Assembly: GCF_004343585.1 (NCBI RefSeq)
Contig: NZ_SLYW01000019.1
Coordinates: forward strand, 1 to 34,623
DNA: 34,623 bases
Source: Neorhizobium sp. JUb45
GTDB taxonomy: Bacteria; Pseudomonadota; Alphaproteobacteria; Rhizobiales; Rhizobiaceae
Reading direction: 5' to 3'
Part shown: positions 25,384 through 32,598 of the stretch, piece after piece
Layout: every line of letters starts with the position of its first letter
Numbering within the stretch: position 1 is the first letter of the stretch
The notes under the pieces: model-generated
The model's input: only the letters and a program-made list of their open reading frames with translations
The model's database searches: none
What the model was told of the DNA's origin: nothing
Position numbers and translations under genes: made by a program

Positions 25384-25842
25384 TCAGAGATCGAGATCGG
25401 ACAGGCCGGGGTGATCATCCGGCCGCCGCCCGAGCGGCCAGAAGAACTTTCGGTCCTTTTCCAGGATCGGCATGTCGTTGATCGAGGCGAAACGGCGGGC
25501 CATCAGGCCGTCTTCGGCGAACTCCCAGTTTTCGTTGCCGTAAGAGCGGTACCAGTGGCCGCTGTCGTCGTGCCATTCGTAGGCAAACCGCACCGCGATG
25601 CGATTGCCATCGAAGGCCCAGAGTTCCTTGATCAATCGGTAGTCCAGTTCCTTCACCCATTTGCGTGTGAGGAAGGCAACGATCTCGGCGCGGCCGACCG
25701 CGAATTCGGCGCGATTTCTCCAGCAGCTGTCGGGCGTATAGACCAGCGAGACCCGCTGCGGATCACGGCTGTTCCAGCCGTCCTCGGCCATGCGCACCTT
25801 GGCGATGGCTGTTTCGCGGGTGAAAGGCGGTATGATGCTCAT
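25384..25842 (-). CDS. DUF1348 / NTF2-like (SnoaL-fold) protein
   Basis: A 152-residue protein filling one DUF1348 domain. It shows 'AEDGWNSRDPQRVSLVYTPD' near the N-terminus, 'WRNRAEF' (about 40-47), 'FLTRKWVKELDYRLIKELWAF', 'RIAVRFAYEWHDDSGHWYRSYGNENWEF' and the final 'RRFASINDMPI' strand. The fold is a small alpha+beta cone able to bind small ligands; the family has no proven enzyme activity. GGGAG precedes ATG 25842, 17 bp after cynS, so it is part of the cyanate operon. The context suggests a role linked to cyanate or its products (carbamate, ammonia, CO2), but this is inference. Confidence 0.88.
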   Translation of the reverse strand: MSIIPPFTRETAIAKVRMAEDGWNSRDPQRVSLVYTPDSCWRNRAEFAVGRAEIVAFLTRKWVKELDYRLIKELWAFDGNRIAVRFAYEWHDDSGHWYRSYGNENWEFAEDGLMARRFASINDMPILEKDRKFFWPLGRRPDDHPGLSDLDL

Positions 25843-25859
25843 GGCACTTTCTCCCGCTG

Positions 25860-26342
25860 TTATTCCTCGCGATAGCCGTATTCCGGCACGTTGCCACTGG
25901 CGCCGTAATATTTGTAGGGCAGGAACTTGCCCGACATGGTGAACTTGACGCGGTCGCCCTTCGGGTTCGCCACCCGCTCGATCTGCATGTCGAAATCGAT
26001 CGCCGACATGATGCCGTCACCATATTCTTCCTCGATCAGCGCCTTCCATGCGGGGCCGTTGACCATCACCAGCTCATAAAAACGGTAGATCAGAGGATCG
26101 GTCGGCGGCATTGGCGAACCGCGCATCGGTGTCTCGTTGAGCATGCGGATTTCAGAGGGTGTAAGCCCGAAAAGCTCACCGGCATTTTCCGCCTGCGGCT
26201 TGGTCAGCTTCATCTGGCCGAGAACGGCGCCGACGATCAGTACCTCGGAATAGCCGCCGATCTTTTCGCAGATATGTTTCCAGCTCCAGCCGTTGTCGCG
26301 CTTGATATCGAGCAGCTTTTCGGTGAGGTCGGCACGTTTCAT
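25860..26342 (-). CDS. cynS: Cyanate hydratase (cyanase)
   Basis: A 160-residue cyanase, close to the 156 residues of E. coli CynS. An N-terminal helical domain (about 1-80, 'GWSWKHICEKIGGYSEVLIVGAVLGQ') is followed by the catalytic domain with R87 and E90 in YRFYEL and S113 in MSAIDF, matching the Arg-Glu-Ser triad. The C-terminal GKFLPYKYYG is the cyanase signature. The cytoplasmic decamer converts cyanate and bicarbonate to CO2 and carbamate, which decays to ammonia. It lies 33 bp after the cynD ATPase gene. A carbonic anhydrase gene (cynT), often paired with cynS, is not present here. Confidence 0.97.
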   Translation of the reverse strand: MKRADLTEKLLDIKRDNGWSWKHICEKIGGYSEVLIVGAVLGQMKLTKPQAENAGELFGLTPSEIRMLNETPMRGSPMPPTDPLIYRFYELVMVNGPAWKALIEEEYGDGIMSAIDFDMQIERVANPKGDRVKFTMSGKFLPYKYYGASGNVPEYGYREE

Positions 26343-26375
26343 GTTGGTCTCCTGTGAGAATAAAATGTATGCGGG

Positions 26376-27275
26376 TCAGCGGCTGCGCGCGATTGAGGAC
26401 AGCACTGACGGGTCTTCCGTTGCCGCTGCGCGTGGAACGACGATCGGCACATGACGCGGGTCATGAGAGGTGCCGGAGCCGGCAAAACTTTTGCTGCGGG
26501 TGATGAGGAAATCGATGATGTGGTTGCGCAAGGCGTAATAATCGGCATGGCGATGCAGATCGACGCGCGACCGTTGTTTCGGCAGCGGGTTTTCGACCAC
26601 TTCGGCCACGACGGCATTCGGCCCGTTGCTCATCAGAAAGATCTTGTCGGCAAGATAGATGGCCTCGTCGACATCATGGGTAATCATGAACGAGGTCTGG
26701 CCGGTCTCGTCGCAGATGCGGCGAACCTCGTCCTGCAATGTTCCGCGCGTCAGCGCATCCAGCGCCGAAAACGGCTCGTCCATCAGCAGCATTTTTGGCG
26801 TGATCGACAGTGCACGGGCGATGCCGACACGCTGCTTCATGCCGCCGGAGAGTTCCGACGGCCTTTTGTTTTCCGAGCCGGACAGTCCGACGAGATCGAC
26901 GAATTTCTGCGCATGCGCGCGAATTTCCGACCGGCTCCATTTTGGCCAGCGGGAGGAGACGGCATAGGCGACATTGCCGATCACAGTCATCCACGGCAGC
27001 AGCGCATGACTTTGGAAGATCACAGCGCGGTCGAGGCTCGGGCCGGTTACGGCCTGACCATCAACGATAACCGTGCCTTCGTTCGGCGCTTCCAGCCCGG
27101 CCAGGATGTTGAGCACGGTTGTCTTGCCGCAGCCCGAATGACCGATCACGCAGCCGAACTCGCCGCGATCGAGCGACAACCAGAGATCTTCAAAGATGGT
27201 GGTGGGCGATGCCGATCCCTTGGCCGGATAGTGACGGGCGATGCCTTCGATGGAAATGAACTTGGCCACAGGCAT
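26376..27275 (-). CDS. cynD: Cyanate ABC transporter ATPase (CynD, nitrate/taurine type)
   Basis: A 299-residue ATPase whose ATG at 27275 overlaps the permease stop (ATGA). The frame remains open upstream to 27578 but that is shadow over the permease. Walker A GHSGCGKTT (45-53), Q-loop FQSHALLPWMTV, signature LSGGMKQRVGIARAL, Walker B LLMDEPFSALD and H-loop ITHDVDEAIYLAD are complete. It is of the NrtD/SsuB/TauB group with an extra C-terminal tail of about 35 residues (after about 265) that looks unstructured. It energises import of cyanate by the CynA/CynB system, as judged from the adjacent cyanase. Confidence 0.92.
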   Translation of the reverse strand: MPVAKFISIEGIARHYPAKGSASPTTIFEDLWLSLDRGEFGCVIGHSGCGKTTVLNILAGLEAPNEGTVIVDGQAVTGPSLDRAVIFQSHALLPWMTVIGNVAYAVSSRWPKWSRSEIRAHAQKFVDLVGLSGSENKRPSELSGGMKQRVGIARALSITPKMLLMDEPFSALDALTRGTLQDEVRRICDETGQTSFMITHDVDEAIYLADKIFLMSNGPNAVVAEVVENPLPKQRSRVDLHRHADYYALRNHIIDFLITRSKSFAGSGTSHDPRHVPIVVPRAAATEDPSVLSSIARSR

Positions 27276-28114
27276 CACTCCGGAAATGTTACGAGACGGG
27301 TCAGGCGGCCGAGCACCTGATCGAACAGCATGCCGACGACGCCGATCACCAGAATGGCGATGATGACATTCGTAATCGACAGGTTGTTCCACTCGTTCCA
27401 GACGAAGTAGCCGATGCCGGTGCCGCCGACGAGCATCTCGGCCGCCACGATGACCAGCCAGGCGATGCCGATCGAGATCCGCATGCCGGTAAGGATCGTG
27501 GGGGCGGCGGCCGGCAGGATGATGGTGAAGGCGCGCCTGAACGTGCCGACCTCCAGCGTGCGGGCGACATTGATCCATTCCTTGCGCACCGCGGCCACGC
27601 CGAAGGCGGTGTTGATCAGCATCGGCCAGATGGCGCAGATGAAGATCACGAAGATCGCGGAAATCGCCGAATCCTTGATCGTGTAGAGCGCAAGTGGCAT
27701 CCAGGCGAGCGGAGAGATCGGTTTCAGCACCTGGATGAACGGATCGACGGCGCGGCTGACGAGCGGCGACATGCCGATCAGGAAGCCGAGCGGGATGGCC
27801 ACGGCAACGGCCAGCAGATAACCGAGGAGGACGCGGGCGACCGAATAGGCGAGCTGGATGCCCAGCCCCTTGTCGTTGGGGCCGTTGTCATAGAATGGGT
27901 CCCGAAGATGGTTCCAGAGTGCCGCGCCGACATCCATCGGCCCCGGCAGTGCCGATTTTCCGGTTGTTGCCGTCAGCCCCATCAGCTTGGCATATTCCGG
28001 GTCCATATCCGTCGTCGGGCCGGTTCCCATGGTGGAGAACTGCCAGAGCGACAGGAAGATCGCGAGGAGGAGGACTGACAGCAGTCCCGCCCTGATTGAA
28101 AGAGATGTCTGCAC
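27275..28114 (-). CDS. cynB: Cyanate ABC transporter permease (CynB, NrtB type)
   Basis: A 279-residue permease with about six membrane helices. It begins at a GTG directly abutting the cynA stop (TAA-GTG). After the first helix there is a periplasmic loop rich in G, P and D (about 30-75, 'GPMDVGAALWNHLRDPFYDNGPNDKG') typical of nitrate/cyanate NrtB proteins. The cytoplasmic EAA-type loop 'NVARTLEVGTFRRAFTIILPAAAPTILTGMRISIGIAW' region (about 182-220) is well conserved. It forms the membrane channel for cyanate with CynD, and overlaps it by ATGA. Confidence 0.92.
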   Translation of the reverse strand: MQTSLSIRAGLLSVLLLAIFLSLWQFSTMGTGPTTDMDPEYAKLMGLTATTGKSALPGPMDVGAALWNHLRDPFYDNGPNDKGLGIQLAYSVARVLLGYLLAVAVAIPLGFLIGMSPLVSRAVDPFIQVLKPISPLAWMPLALYTIKDSAISAIFVIFICAIWPMLINTAFGVAAVRKEWINVARTLEVGTFRRAFTIILPAAAPTILTGMRISIGIAWLVIVAAEMLVGGTGIGYFVWNEWNNLSITNVIIAILVIGVVGMLFDQVLGRLTRLVTFPE

Positions 28115-29488
28115 TTACGAGGCCTTTTTGATCGGGAAACTGTCGAGATAGGCCTGCGGCTCTGCGGGATCGAAGGTCTTGCCCATGACGACAAAGGTCT
28201 TGGTGGTTTCCTTCGGTGCCTGCATCCCCACCTCGGCCATCAGCTTTGCCGTATCGGTGGCAAGGAAGACTTCGCTGGCGATGGCCGCGTAATCGACATC
28301 ACCCTTGATCTGCCCCCAGCGCTTCATCTGGGTCATGATCCACACGGCAAACGACTGCCATGGGAACGGGTCGAAATCGATGCGGTTCGGCTGCTGCACC
28401 ACCTTGCCGAGGCCATCCGCAAACGTGCCGGTGAGGATCTGTTCCAGCACCGTTTCCGGCTGGTTCAGGTAATTGGCCGGTGCGATGGCCGTGGCGATTT
28501 CCTTGCGGTTCTTGGGATCATGGGCATAAGCCGTGGCGGAAATGATCGAGCGCAGCAGGGCCGCATAGGTGTTCGGCATTTCACCGATGAACTGTTTCGA
28601 TGCGGCGAAGGCGCAGCAGGGGTGCCCCTCCCAGATGTCCTTGGTCAGGATATGGATGAAGCCGACGCCGTCATACACGGCGCGCTGGTTCATCGGGTCG
28701 GGGCCGAGAAAGCCGTCGATGTTTTCGGCGCGCAGGTTCGCCACCATTTCCGGCGGCGGCACGGCGCGGATCTGCACGTCCGTATCCGGATCGATGCCAT
28801 GCTCCGCCAGATAATAACGCAGGAGGTAATTGTGCATGGAGTAATCGAACGGAACGGCGAGTTTGAAGCCCTTCCAGTCCTTCGGATCACGACGATCCTT
28901 GTGCTTCAACGCCAGCGTGATCGCCTGGCCGTTGATATTCTCGATGGCCGGCGCCGCATAGGGCTGCGGGTTGGAGCCGAGGCCCATGGTGATGGCAAGC
29001 GGCATGGGCGACAGCATGTGTGCTGCGTCGTATTCCTTGTTCAACGTCTTGTCGCGGATGACCGCCCAGCCGGCGGTCTTGATCACCTGAACGTCGAGCC
29101 CCTGCTTTTCATAAAAGCCCATCGGCGCGGCCGTGATGATCGGCGTGGCGCAGGTGATCGGGATGAAGCCGACATTGAGCTTTGTCTTCTCCAGAGGCCC
29201 GGTCTGCGCAAAGGCTTCGGTAGCAGTGGCCAGAGGAAAGAATTGCGAAACGGCCGCCACGGCCGTTGCACTGCCCACGGCTTTCAGAAAGATCCGTCGC
29301 GAAACATCGCTCGGGAACATTGCTCGCAAAACCGTGGAGGCAATGACATTTTGGTAGATCTTCTCCTCTCCGCTGGTGACCTCCGTCGCCTGCAGGGCAG
29401 AAGCATGCTCGTGCTCGCTGCGATGGCGGCCGCAGCTGCAGCCCGCGGAGGACAGAGTTGTCTTGGGATCAAATGGATTGTCGAACAT
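28115..29488 (-). CDS. cynA: Cyanate-binding protein (CynA, NrtA/CmpA type, Tat-exported)
   Basis: A 457-residue periplasmic binding protein. The N-terminus is unusual. Residues 1-60 precede the Tat motif S63-R-R-I-F-L-K69 and include C17-S-C19-G-R-H22 followed by H26 and H28. Cleavage is likely near AFAQ (about 94). The mature domain has NrtA features: 'LNVGFIPITCATPIITAAPMGFYEKQGLDV' (in part), 'GWAVIRDKTLNKEYDAAHML' and 'PMNQRAVYDGVGFIHILTKDIWEGHPCC'. The position at the head of cynABDS and just after a sigma-54 promoter supports cyanate as ligand. Nitrate or nitrite cannot be excluded by sequence alone. Confidence 0.92.
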   Translation of the reverse strand: MFDNPFDPKTTLSSAGCSCGRHRSEHEHASALQATEVTSGEEKIYQNVIASTVLRAMFPSDVSRRIFLKAVGSATAVAAVSQFFPLATATEAFAQTGPLEKTKLNVGFIPITCATPIITAAPMGFYEKQGLDVQVIKTAGWAVIRDKTLNKEYDAAHMLSPMPLAITMGLGSNPQPYAAPAIENINGQAITLALKHKDRRDPKDWKGFKLAVPFDYSMHNYLLRYYLAEHGIDPDTDVQIRAVPPPEMVANLRAENIDGFLGPDPMNQRAVYDGVGFIHILTKDIWEGHPCCAFAASKQFIGEMPNTYAALLRSIISATAYAHDPKNRKEIATAIAPANYLNQPETVLEQILTGTFADGLGKVVQQPNRIDFDPFPWQSFAVWIMTQMKRWGQIKGDVDYAAIASEVFLATDTAKLMAEVGMQAPKETTKTFVVMGKTFDPAEPQAYLDSFPIKKAS

Positions 29489-29520
29489 GGCAGCCGTTCC
29501 CCTTATTATGAGAACGGTAT

Positions 29521-29536
29521 TGCAAAGGCCGTGCCA
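29521..29536 (-). promoter_or_regulatory. Sigma-54 (-24/-12) promoter of the cyn operon
   Basis: Read on the minus strand the 16 bases are TGGCACGGCCTTTGCA, an exact fit to the TGGCACG-N4-TTGCA consensus with correct GG-to-GC spacing. The start point should lie near 29510, about 22 nt before the cynA ATG at 29488. It requires RpoN and an AAA+ activator, and one (cynF) is encoded divergently next door. Confidence 0.92.
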
Positions 29537-29557
29537 GAACGGTCGAAACGCGGAATG

Positions 29558-29573
29558 CCCCGGAATTCCGGGG
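29558..29573. repeat. Perfect 16-bp palindrome in the cyn control region
   Basis: CCCCGGAATTCCGGGG is a perfect palindrome located between the sigma-54 promoter and the activator sites. It could be a protein-binding site or simply chance; its meaning is not known. Confidence 0.6.
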
Positions 29574-29584
29574 TTGCGTGCCGC

Positions 29585-29612
29585 TTGATGGTTTACGATA
29601 TCTCGTTATAAA
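29585..29612 (+). promoter_or_regulatory. Candidate sigma-70-type promoter of cynF
   Basis: TTGATG (29585-29590), 16 bp, then TATAAA (29607-29612). The -10 lies in the gap between the first two activator operators. Transcription would begin near 29619, 28 nt before the proposed GTG start of cynF, and would be blocked by bound CynF (autorepression). Confidence 0.5.
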
Positions 29613-29646
29613 CGAGATATCGTCATTTTCATTTACGAGATTTCGT
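29595..29646. promoter_or_regulatory. Three tandem ACGA-N4-TCGT operators, probable CynF upstream activator sites
   Basis: ACGATATCTCGT (29595-29606), ACGAGATATCGT (29612-29623) and ACGAGATTTCGT (29635-29646) share the pattern ACGA-N4-TCGT. The first two form a perfect inverted repeat with 13-bp arms and a 3-bp spacer. They lie about 85-136 bp upstream of the predicted cynA start point, the normal place for sigma-54 enhancer sites. They also cover the cynF start region. Confidence 0.8.
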
Positions 29647-31503
29647 GTGCTGATTTCCCGACAGGATATATTTGAACAATCTCCGCAGGCCCAGATCGTC
29701 ATCGATGCCGACAGGGACCGGATTGTCGATGCGAACACGGCGGCGTGCCGGCTGCTCGGTTATGACCATCACCTTCTGGTGCAAACGAAGGTCAGCCACC
29801 TCCACGCCGAACAATTACCGACGCTGATCGTTTTCACGCAGGCCGTGCTCGCGCAAGGTGTCTACCGCACGACCCGGTTGATGCCACGCCATGCCCTCGG
29901 GCGTGAACTGCGTGTCGAATATTTCGGATCATTGATCGACAATGGCAGCGACGGGCGATTGATCCTGCTTGCCGTCAACGATTTGGTCGAAAGGCAACGC
30001 CGCTCGATTGACGACGCAGCCGAGGATTTCATGGGCGGCGGCCTGACCGAATGGCAGCGCGCCGAGCGCGTTTTTCGCGATATCGAACGGGAAAACCGCC
30101 TGATCCTGCGGGCCGCCGGCGAGGGCATTTACGGGGTGAATGCCGAGGGCAAGACCACATTCGTCAACCCGATTGCAGAGCGTCTTCTCGGCTGGAGCGC
30201 GGAGGAACTGACGGGCCGCGACATCCATACGATCATCCACCACACCCGCCCTGACGGCAGTCATTATCCGCATGACCAATGCCCTATCTATGCGGCCTTC
30301 AGCGATGGTGCCGTGCATCGGGTGGATAACGAGATCTTCTGGTGCAAGGACGGCACGCCGTTATGGGTGGAATATACATCGACGCCGATCAGGGACCGCA
30401 ATGTCGTCGTCGGAGCGGTGGTCGTCTTTCGCGATGTCAGCGAACGCAAGAGATCGGACGAAAAACTGCATGCGGCGCTGATGGAAGTGGATCAGTTGCG
30501 CCAGCGGCTGGAGCTGGAAAACGCCTACCTGCAGGAAGAAATCCGCATTGAGACGAACGCTTCCGGCATCGTCGGTCGGTCGGAAGCCGTGCAGGCGACG
30601 CTTCGCCAGATCGCGCTGGTCGCGCCGACCGACGCAACCGTGCTGATCACCGGCGAATCCGGCACAGGCAAGGAACTGATCGCCCGCGCCATCCACGAGG
30701 CAAGCGACCGCAAGGATCGCCCACTCATTCGCGTCAACTGCGCAGCCATTCCGCGCGAACTGTTTGAGAGCGAGTTTTTCGGCCATGCGAAAGGTGCCTT
30801 TACCGGCGCCCTCAGAGATCGGATCGGTCGTTTCGAACTGGCCGACGGTGGCAGCCTGTTTCTCGATGAAGTCGGTGAAATCCCGCCGGAATTGCAGGGC
30901 AAGCTTCTTCGAATCCTGCAGGAGGGGCAATTCGAGCGCGTCGGCGAGGAGCGCACCCGCAAGGTCGACGTCCGCATTATCGCCGCCACCAATCTCGACC
31001 TGAAACGGGCCGTACAGAACCGCCGATTTCGCGAGGATCTTTATTTCCGGCTGGCGGTCTTCCCGATCGAATCCGTGCCGCTGCGTGCCCGCCGCGAAGA
31101 CATCCCACTGCTTGCGCAGCATTTTCTCGCACGCCAAAGCCTTGCTCGGCGTCAAGATCTCACTCTGTCGAACGCCAATATCCAAACCTTGCAGCGCTAC
31201 GCATGGCCGGGCAATGTGCGTGAATTGCAAAATGTTATCGAACGCGCCGCCATTCTGTCGCGTCATGGAAAGCTCGATTTCGACCTGCCTGATACGCCGG
31301 CGCCGCAAAAAACACAGCCCCGCCAGCCCGATCCTGCCGTAACGTTCATGACCGAAAGCCAGATGCGACAGCTGGAGCGGGAAAACATTCTTTCCGCACT
31401 GCACTGCAGCGGTGGAAAAATATCCGGCAAGGGCGGCGCGGCCGACATGCTGCAGATGAAGCCGACCACTCTCGCCTCTCGTATCAAGGCGCTGATGATC
31501 TAG
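29647..31503 (+). CDS. cynF: Sigma-54-dependent activator of cyanate genes (PAS-PAS-AAA+-HTH), CynF-like
   Basis: The start is set at GTG 29647 (MLISRQDIFEQSPQA), giving 618 residues. A GTG at 29578 would put the operators and promoter inside the gene. Two PAS sensor domains lie at about 8-115 and 150-275, the second with WCKDGTPLWVEY. After a short coiled coil, the AAA+ domain (about 305-540) has Walker A GESGTGKE (336-343), the sigma-54-contacting GAFTGA (383-388) and Walker B SLFLDEVGEI. A Fis-type helix-turn-helix ends the protein. It is divergent from cynABDS. A sigma-54 regulator named cynF is known in the Pseudomonas pseudoalcaligenes cynFABDS cluster. The PAS ligand, perhaps cyanate, is not known. 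Confidence 0.9.
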   Translation: MLISRQDIFEQSPQAQIVIDADRDRIVDANTAACRLLGYDHHLLVQTKVSHLHAEQLPTLIVFTQAVLAQGVYRTTRLMPRHALGRELRVEYFGSLIDNGSDGRLILLAVNDLVERQRRSIDDAAEDFMGGGLTEWQRAERVFRDIERENRLILRAAGEGIYGVNAEGKTTFVNPIAERLLGWSAEELTGRDIHTIIHHTRPDGSHYPHDQCPIYAAFSDGAVHRVDNEIFWCKDGTPLWVEYTSTPIRDRNVVVGAVVVFRDVSERKRSDEKLHAALMEVDQLRQRLELENAYLQEEIRIETNASGIVGRSEAVQATLRQIALVAPTDATVLITGESGTGKELIARAIHEASDRKDRPLIRVNCAAIPRELFESEFFGHAKGAFTGALRDRIGRFELADGGSLFLDEVGEIPPELQGKLLRILQEGQFERVGEERTRKVDVRIIAATNLDLKRAVQNRRFREDLYFRLAVFPIESVPLRARREDIPLLAQHFLARQSLARRQDLTLSNANIQTLQRYAWPGNVRELQNVIERAAILSRHGKLDFDLPDTPAPQKTQPRQPDPAVTFMTESQMRQLERENILSALHCSGGKISGKGGAADMLQMKPTTLASRIKALMI

Positions 31504-31522
31504 ATCGTATCTCGCCAGTTCG

Positions 31523-31726
31523 CTATTTTGCAGCGATGACAGTCATCTCGACAGGCAGATCCGGATGAGCGAGGCGCGATTCCACCGTGGCTCCAGTGTC
31601 AGCCTGCCCGCTGGTGACCTGGGTACCCCAGGCTTCGTTCATTTCTGCAAAGCCGGCCATGTCGGCGAGGAGAATATTGACGGACCGGCCACGTGTTTTC
31701 TCGAAAGTATATTTAGACTGGCGCAT
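31523..31726 (-). pseudogene. RidA/YjgF-family protein, C-terminal remnant
   Basis: The 67-codon frame carries ILLADMAGFAEMNEAW and ends with ATVESRLAHPDLPVEMTVIA, the second half of a RidA-family (Rid/YER057c/UK114) protein. The arginine of the usual PARATVE motif is lost (TGATVE), and the sequence before ILLADM is garbled. The first half (about 60 residues, including the substrate-pocket strands) is not found upstream. It is therefore best read as a broken gene. Confidence 0.65.
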
Positions 31727-31806
31727 CGTTGATCCGCGTGCAATCGATCCGCCTTGTAACGTTTCTTAATACGACGACACACCCTTCCGCCTCGGGATCG
31801 ATACCG

Positions 31807-31842
31807 TTTGATCCTCATCATCCGCGATGTCTGCGGATCAAA
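31807..31842. promoter_or_regulatory. Inverted repeat upstream of the phosphodiesterase genes, possible operator
   Basis: TTTGATCC (31807-31814) and GGATCAAA (31835-31842) are perfect 8-bp arms. A second, nested repeat ATCCGC (31820-31825) / GCGGAT (31833-31838) shares bases with the right arm. It stands 14 bp before the first ATG of the GDPD region and may be a repressor site or an mRNA hairpin. Confidence 0.5.
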
Positions 31843-31856
31843 TGGAAGGTCTTATC

Positions 31857-32084
31857 ATGGCTCGGATTGTCCGATCACTCTTGTCGCAGGTCCGGCCCGT
31901 CTTCGGCGCGCTTTTTCTCCTGCCTATATTTTCATCCGCATCCTTCTCCACCGAAAAGCTGGCCGTCACCGAGACGATCCCGGTCGTGGGCTCGCTTGCT
32001 GCGCGCGCCGTTGCGGTTGAAGAAAGATCGAGAATGCCTTCACGCTGGAAAAACTGCCGAGCGTCGCCGAGGTTTTCGAACTGA
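31857..32084 (+). other. Short frame with signal-peptide-like start, fused out of frame to the GDPD remnant
   Basis: ATG 31857 follows a GGAAGG site. The 75 codons begin MARIVRSLLSQVRPVFGALF, a basic start plus hydrophobic core like a signal peptide, and then lose resemblance to anything after about residue 55. There the frame runs out of phase over the GDPD remnant and stops. It may be the 5' end of the gene that the GDPD pseudogene once belonged to, or an unrelated remnant. Confidence 0.35.
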
Positions 32085-32575
32085 CGCGCGGCCGCATCTT
32101 TCTGCATCTCGACGTCAAGGAACGCGATGTCATTCCGGATGTGATCGCTCTCGCAAAGGACATGGGTGTCGAGCATCAGGTTGATTTCTGGGCCTCGCTG
32201 AAAACCGAAAAGGATTCTTGCTGGATCCGCGAGACGATCCTTCCGCATGAGGTGCTGTTTCTGGCTAAGACCCGACTCAACGTGCCGGGTGCTGCTACGC
32301 AGCTGGCTCTGCTGGAAGAACTCTGTCCCTCGGTCTGCGAAATCTATTTCGACCGGCTGGAGGAGCTGGCCGCCCTGAAGGACCTCACCCGCAACACCGG
32401 CATGGCGCTCTGGCTCAACACGCTCGACAGCGTTGCCTGCGCCGGCTTCACCGATACGGCGGCCCTTGCCGATCCCGATGCCGTCTGGGGACGGCTGATC
32501 GATGCCGGCATCTCGGTCATCCAGACTGACGAGGCCGCCGCCTTGAAATCCTATCTCGCGGCGCGCCGCGCCTGA
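32021..32575 (+). pseudogene. Glycerophosphodiester phosphodiesterase, N-terminally truncated copy
   Basis: From about 32027 the frame reads IENAFTLEKLPSVAEVFEL and then RGRIFLHLDVKERDV, matching the middle of the intact paralogue directly downstream. It continues collinearly to the shared ending 'SYLAARRA'. The N-terminal third with the catalytic HRG, E-x-D and HDD motifs is missing. About 20 residues between FTLEKL and PSVAEVF are also deleted, and a TGA stands at 32018-32020. The C-terminal half is otherwise well preserved and diverged from its neighbour, so this looks like an old tandem pair with one copy broken more recently. It cannot be catalytic on its own. Confidence 0.75.
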
Positions 32576-32598
32576 ATACTCTCCCAAGGAAGCATGAA

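Noticed and set aside
29578..29646. Upstream GTG start for cynF
   Set aside because: It would encode the operators and the -10 as protein; the PAS domain begins right after GTG 29647.
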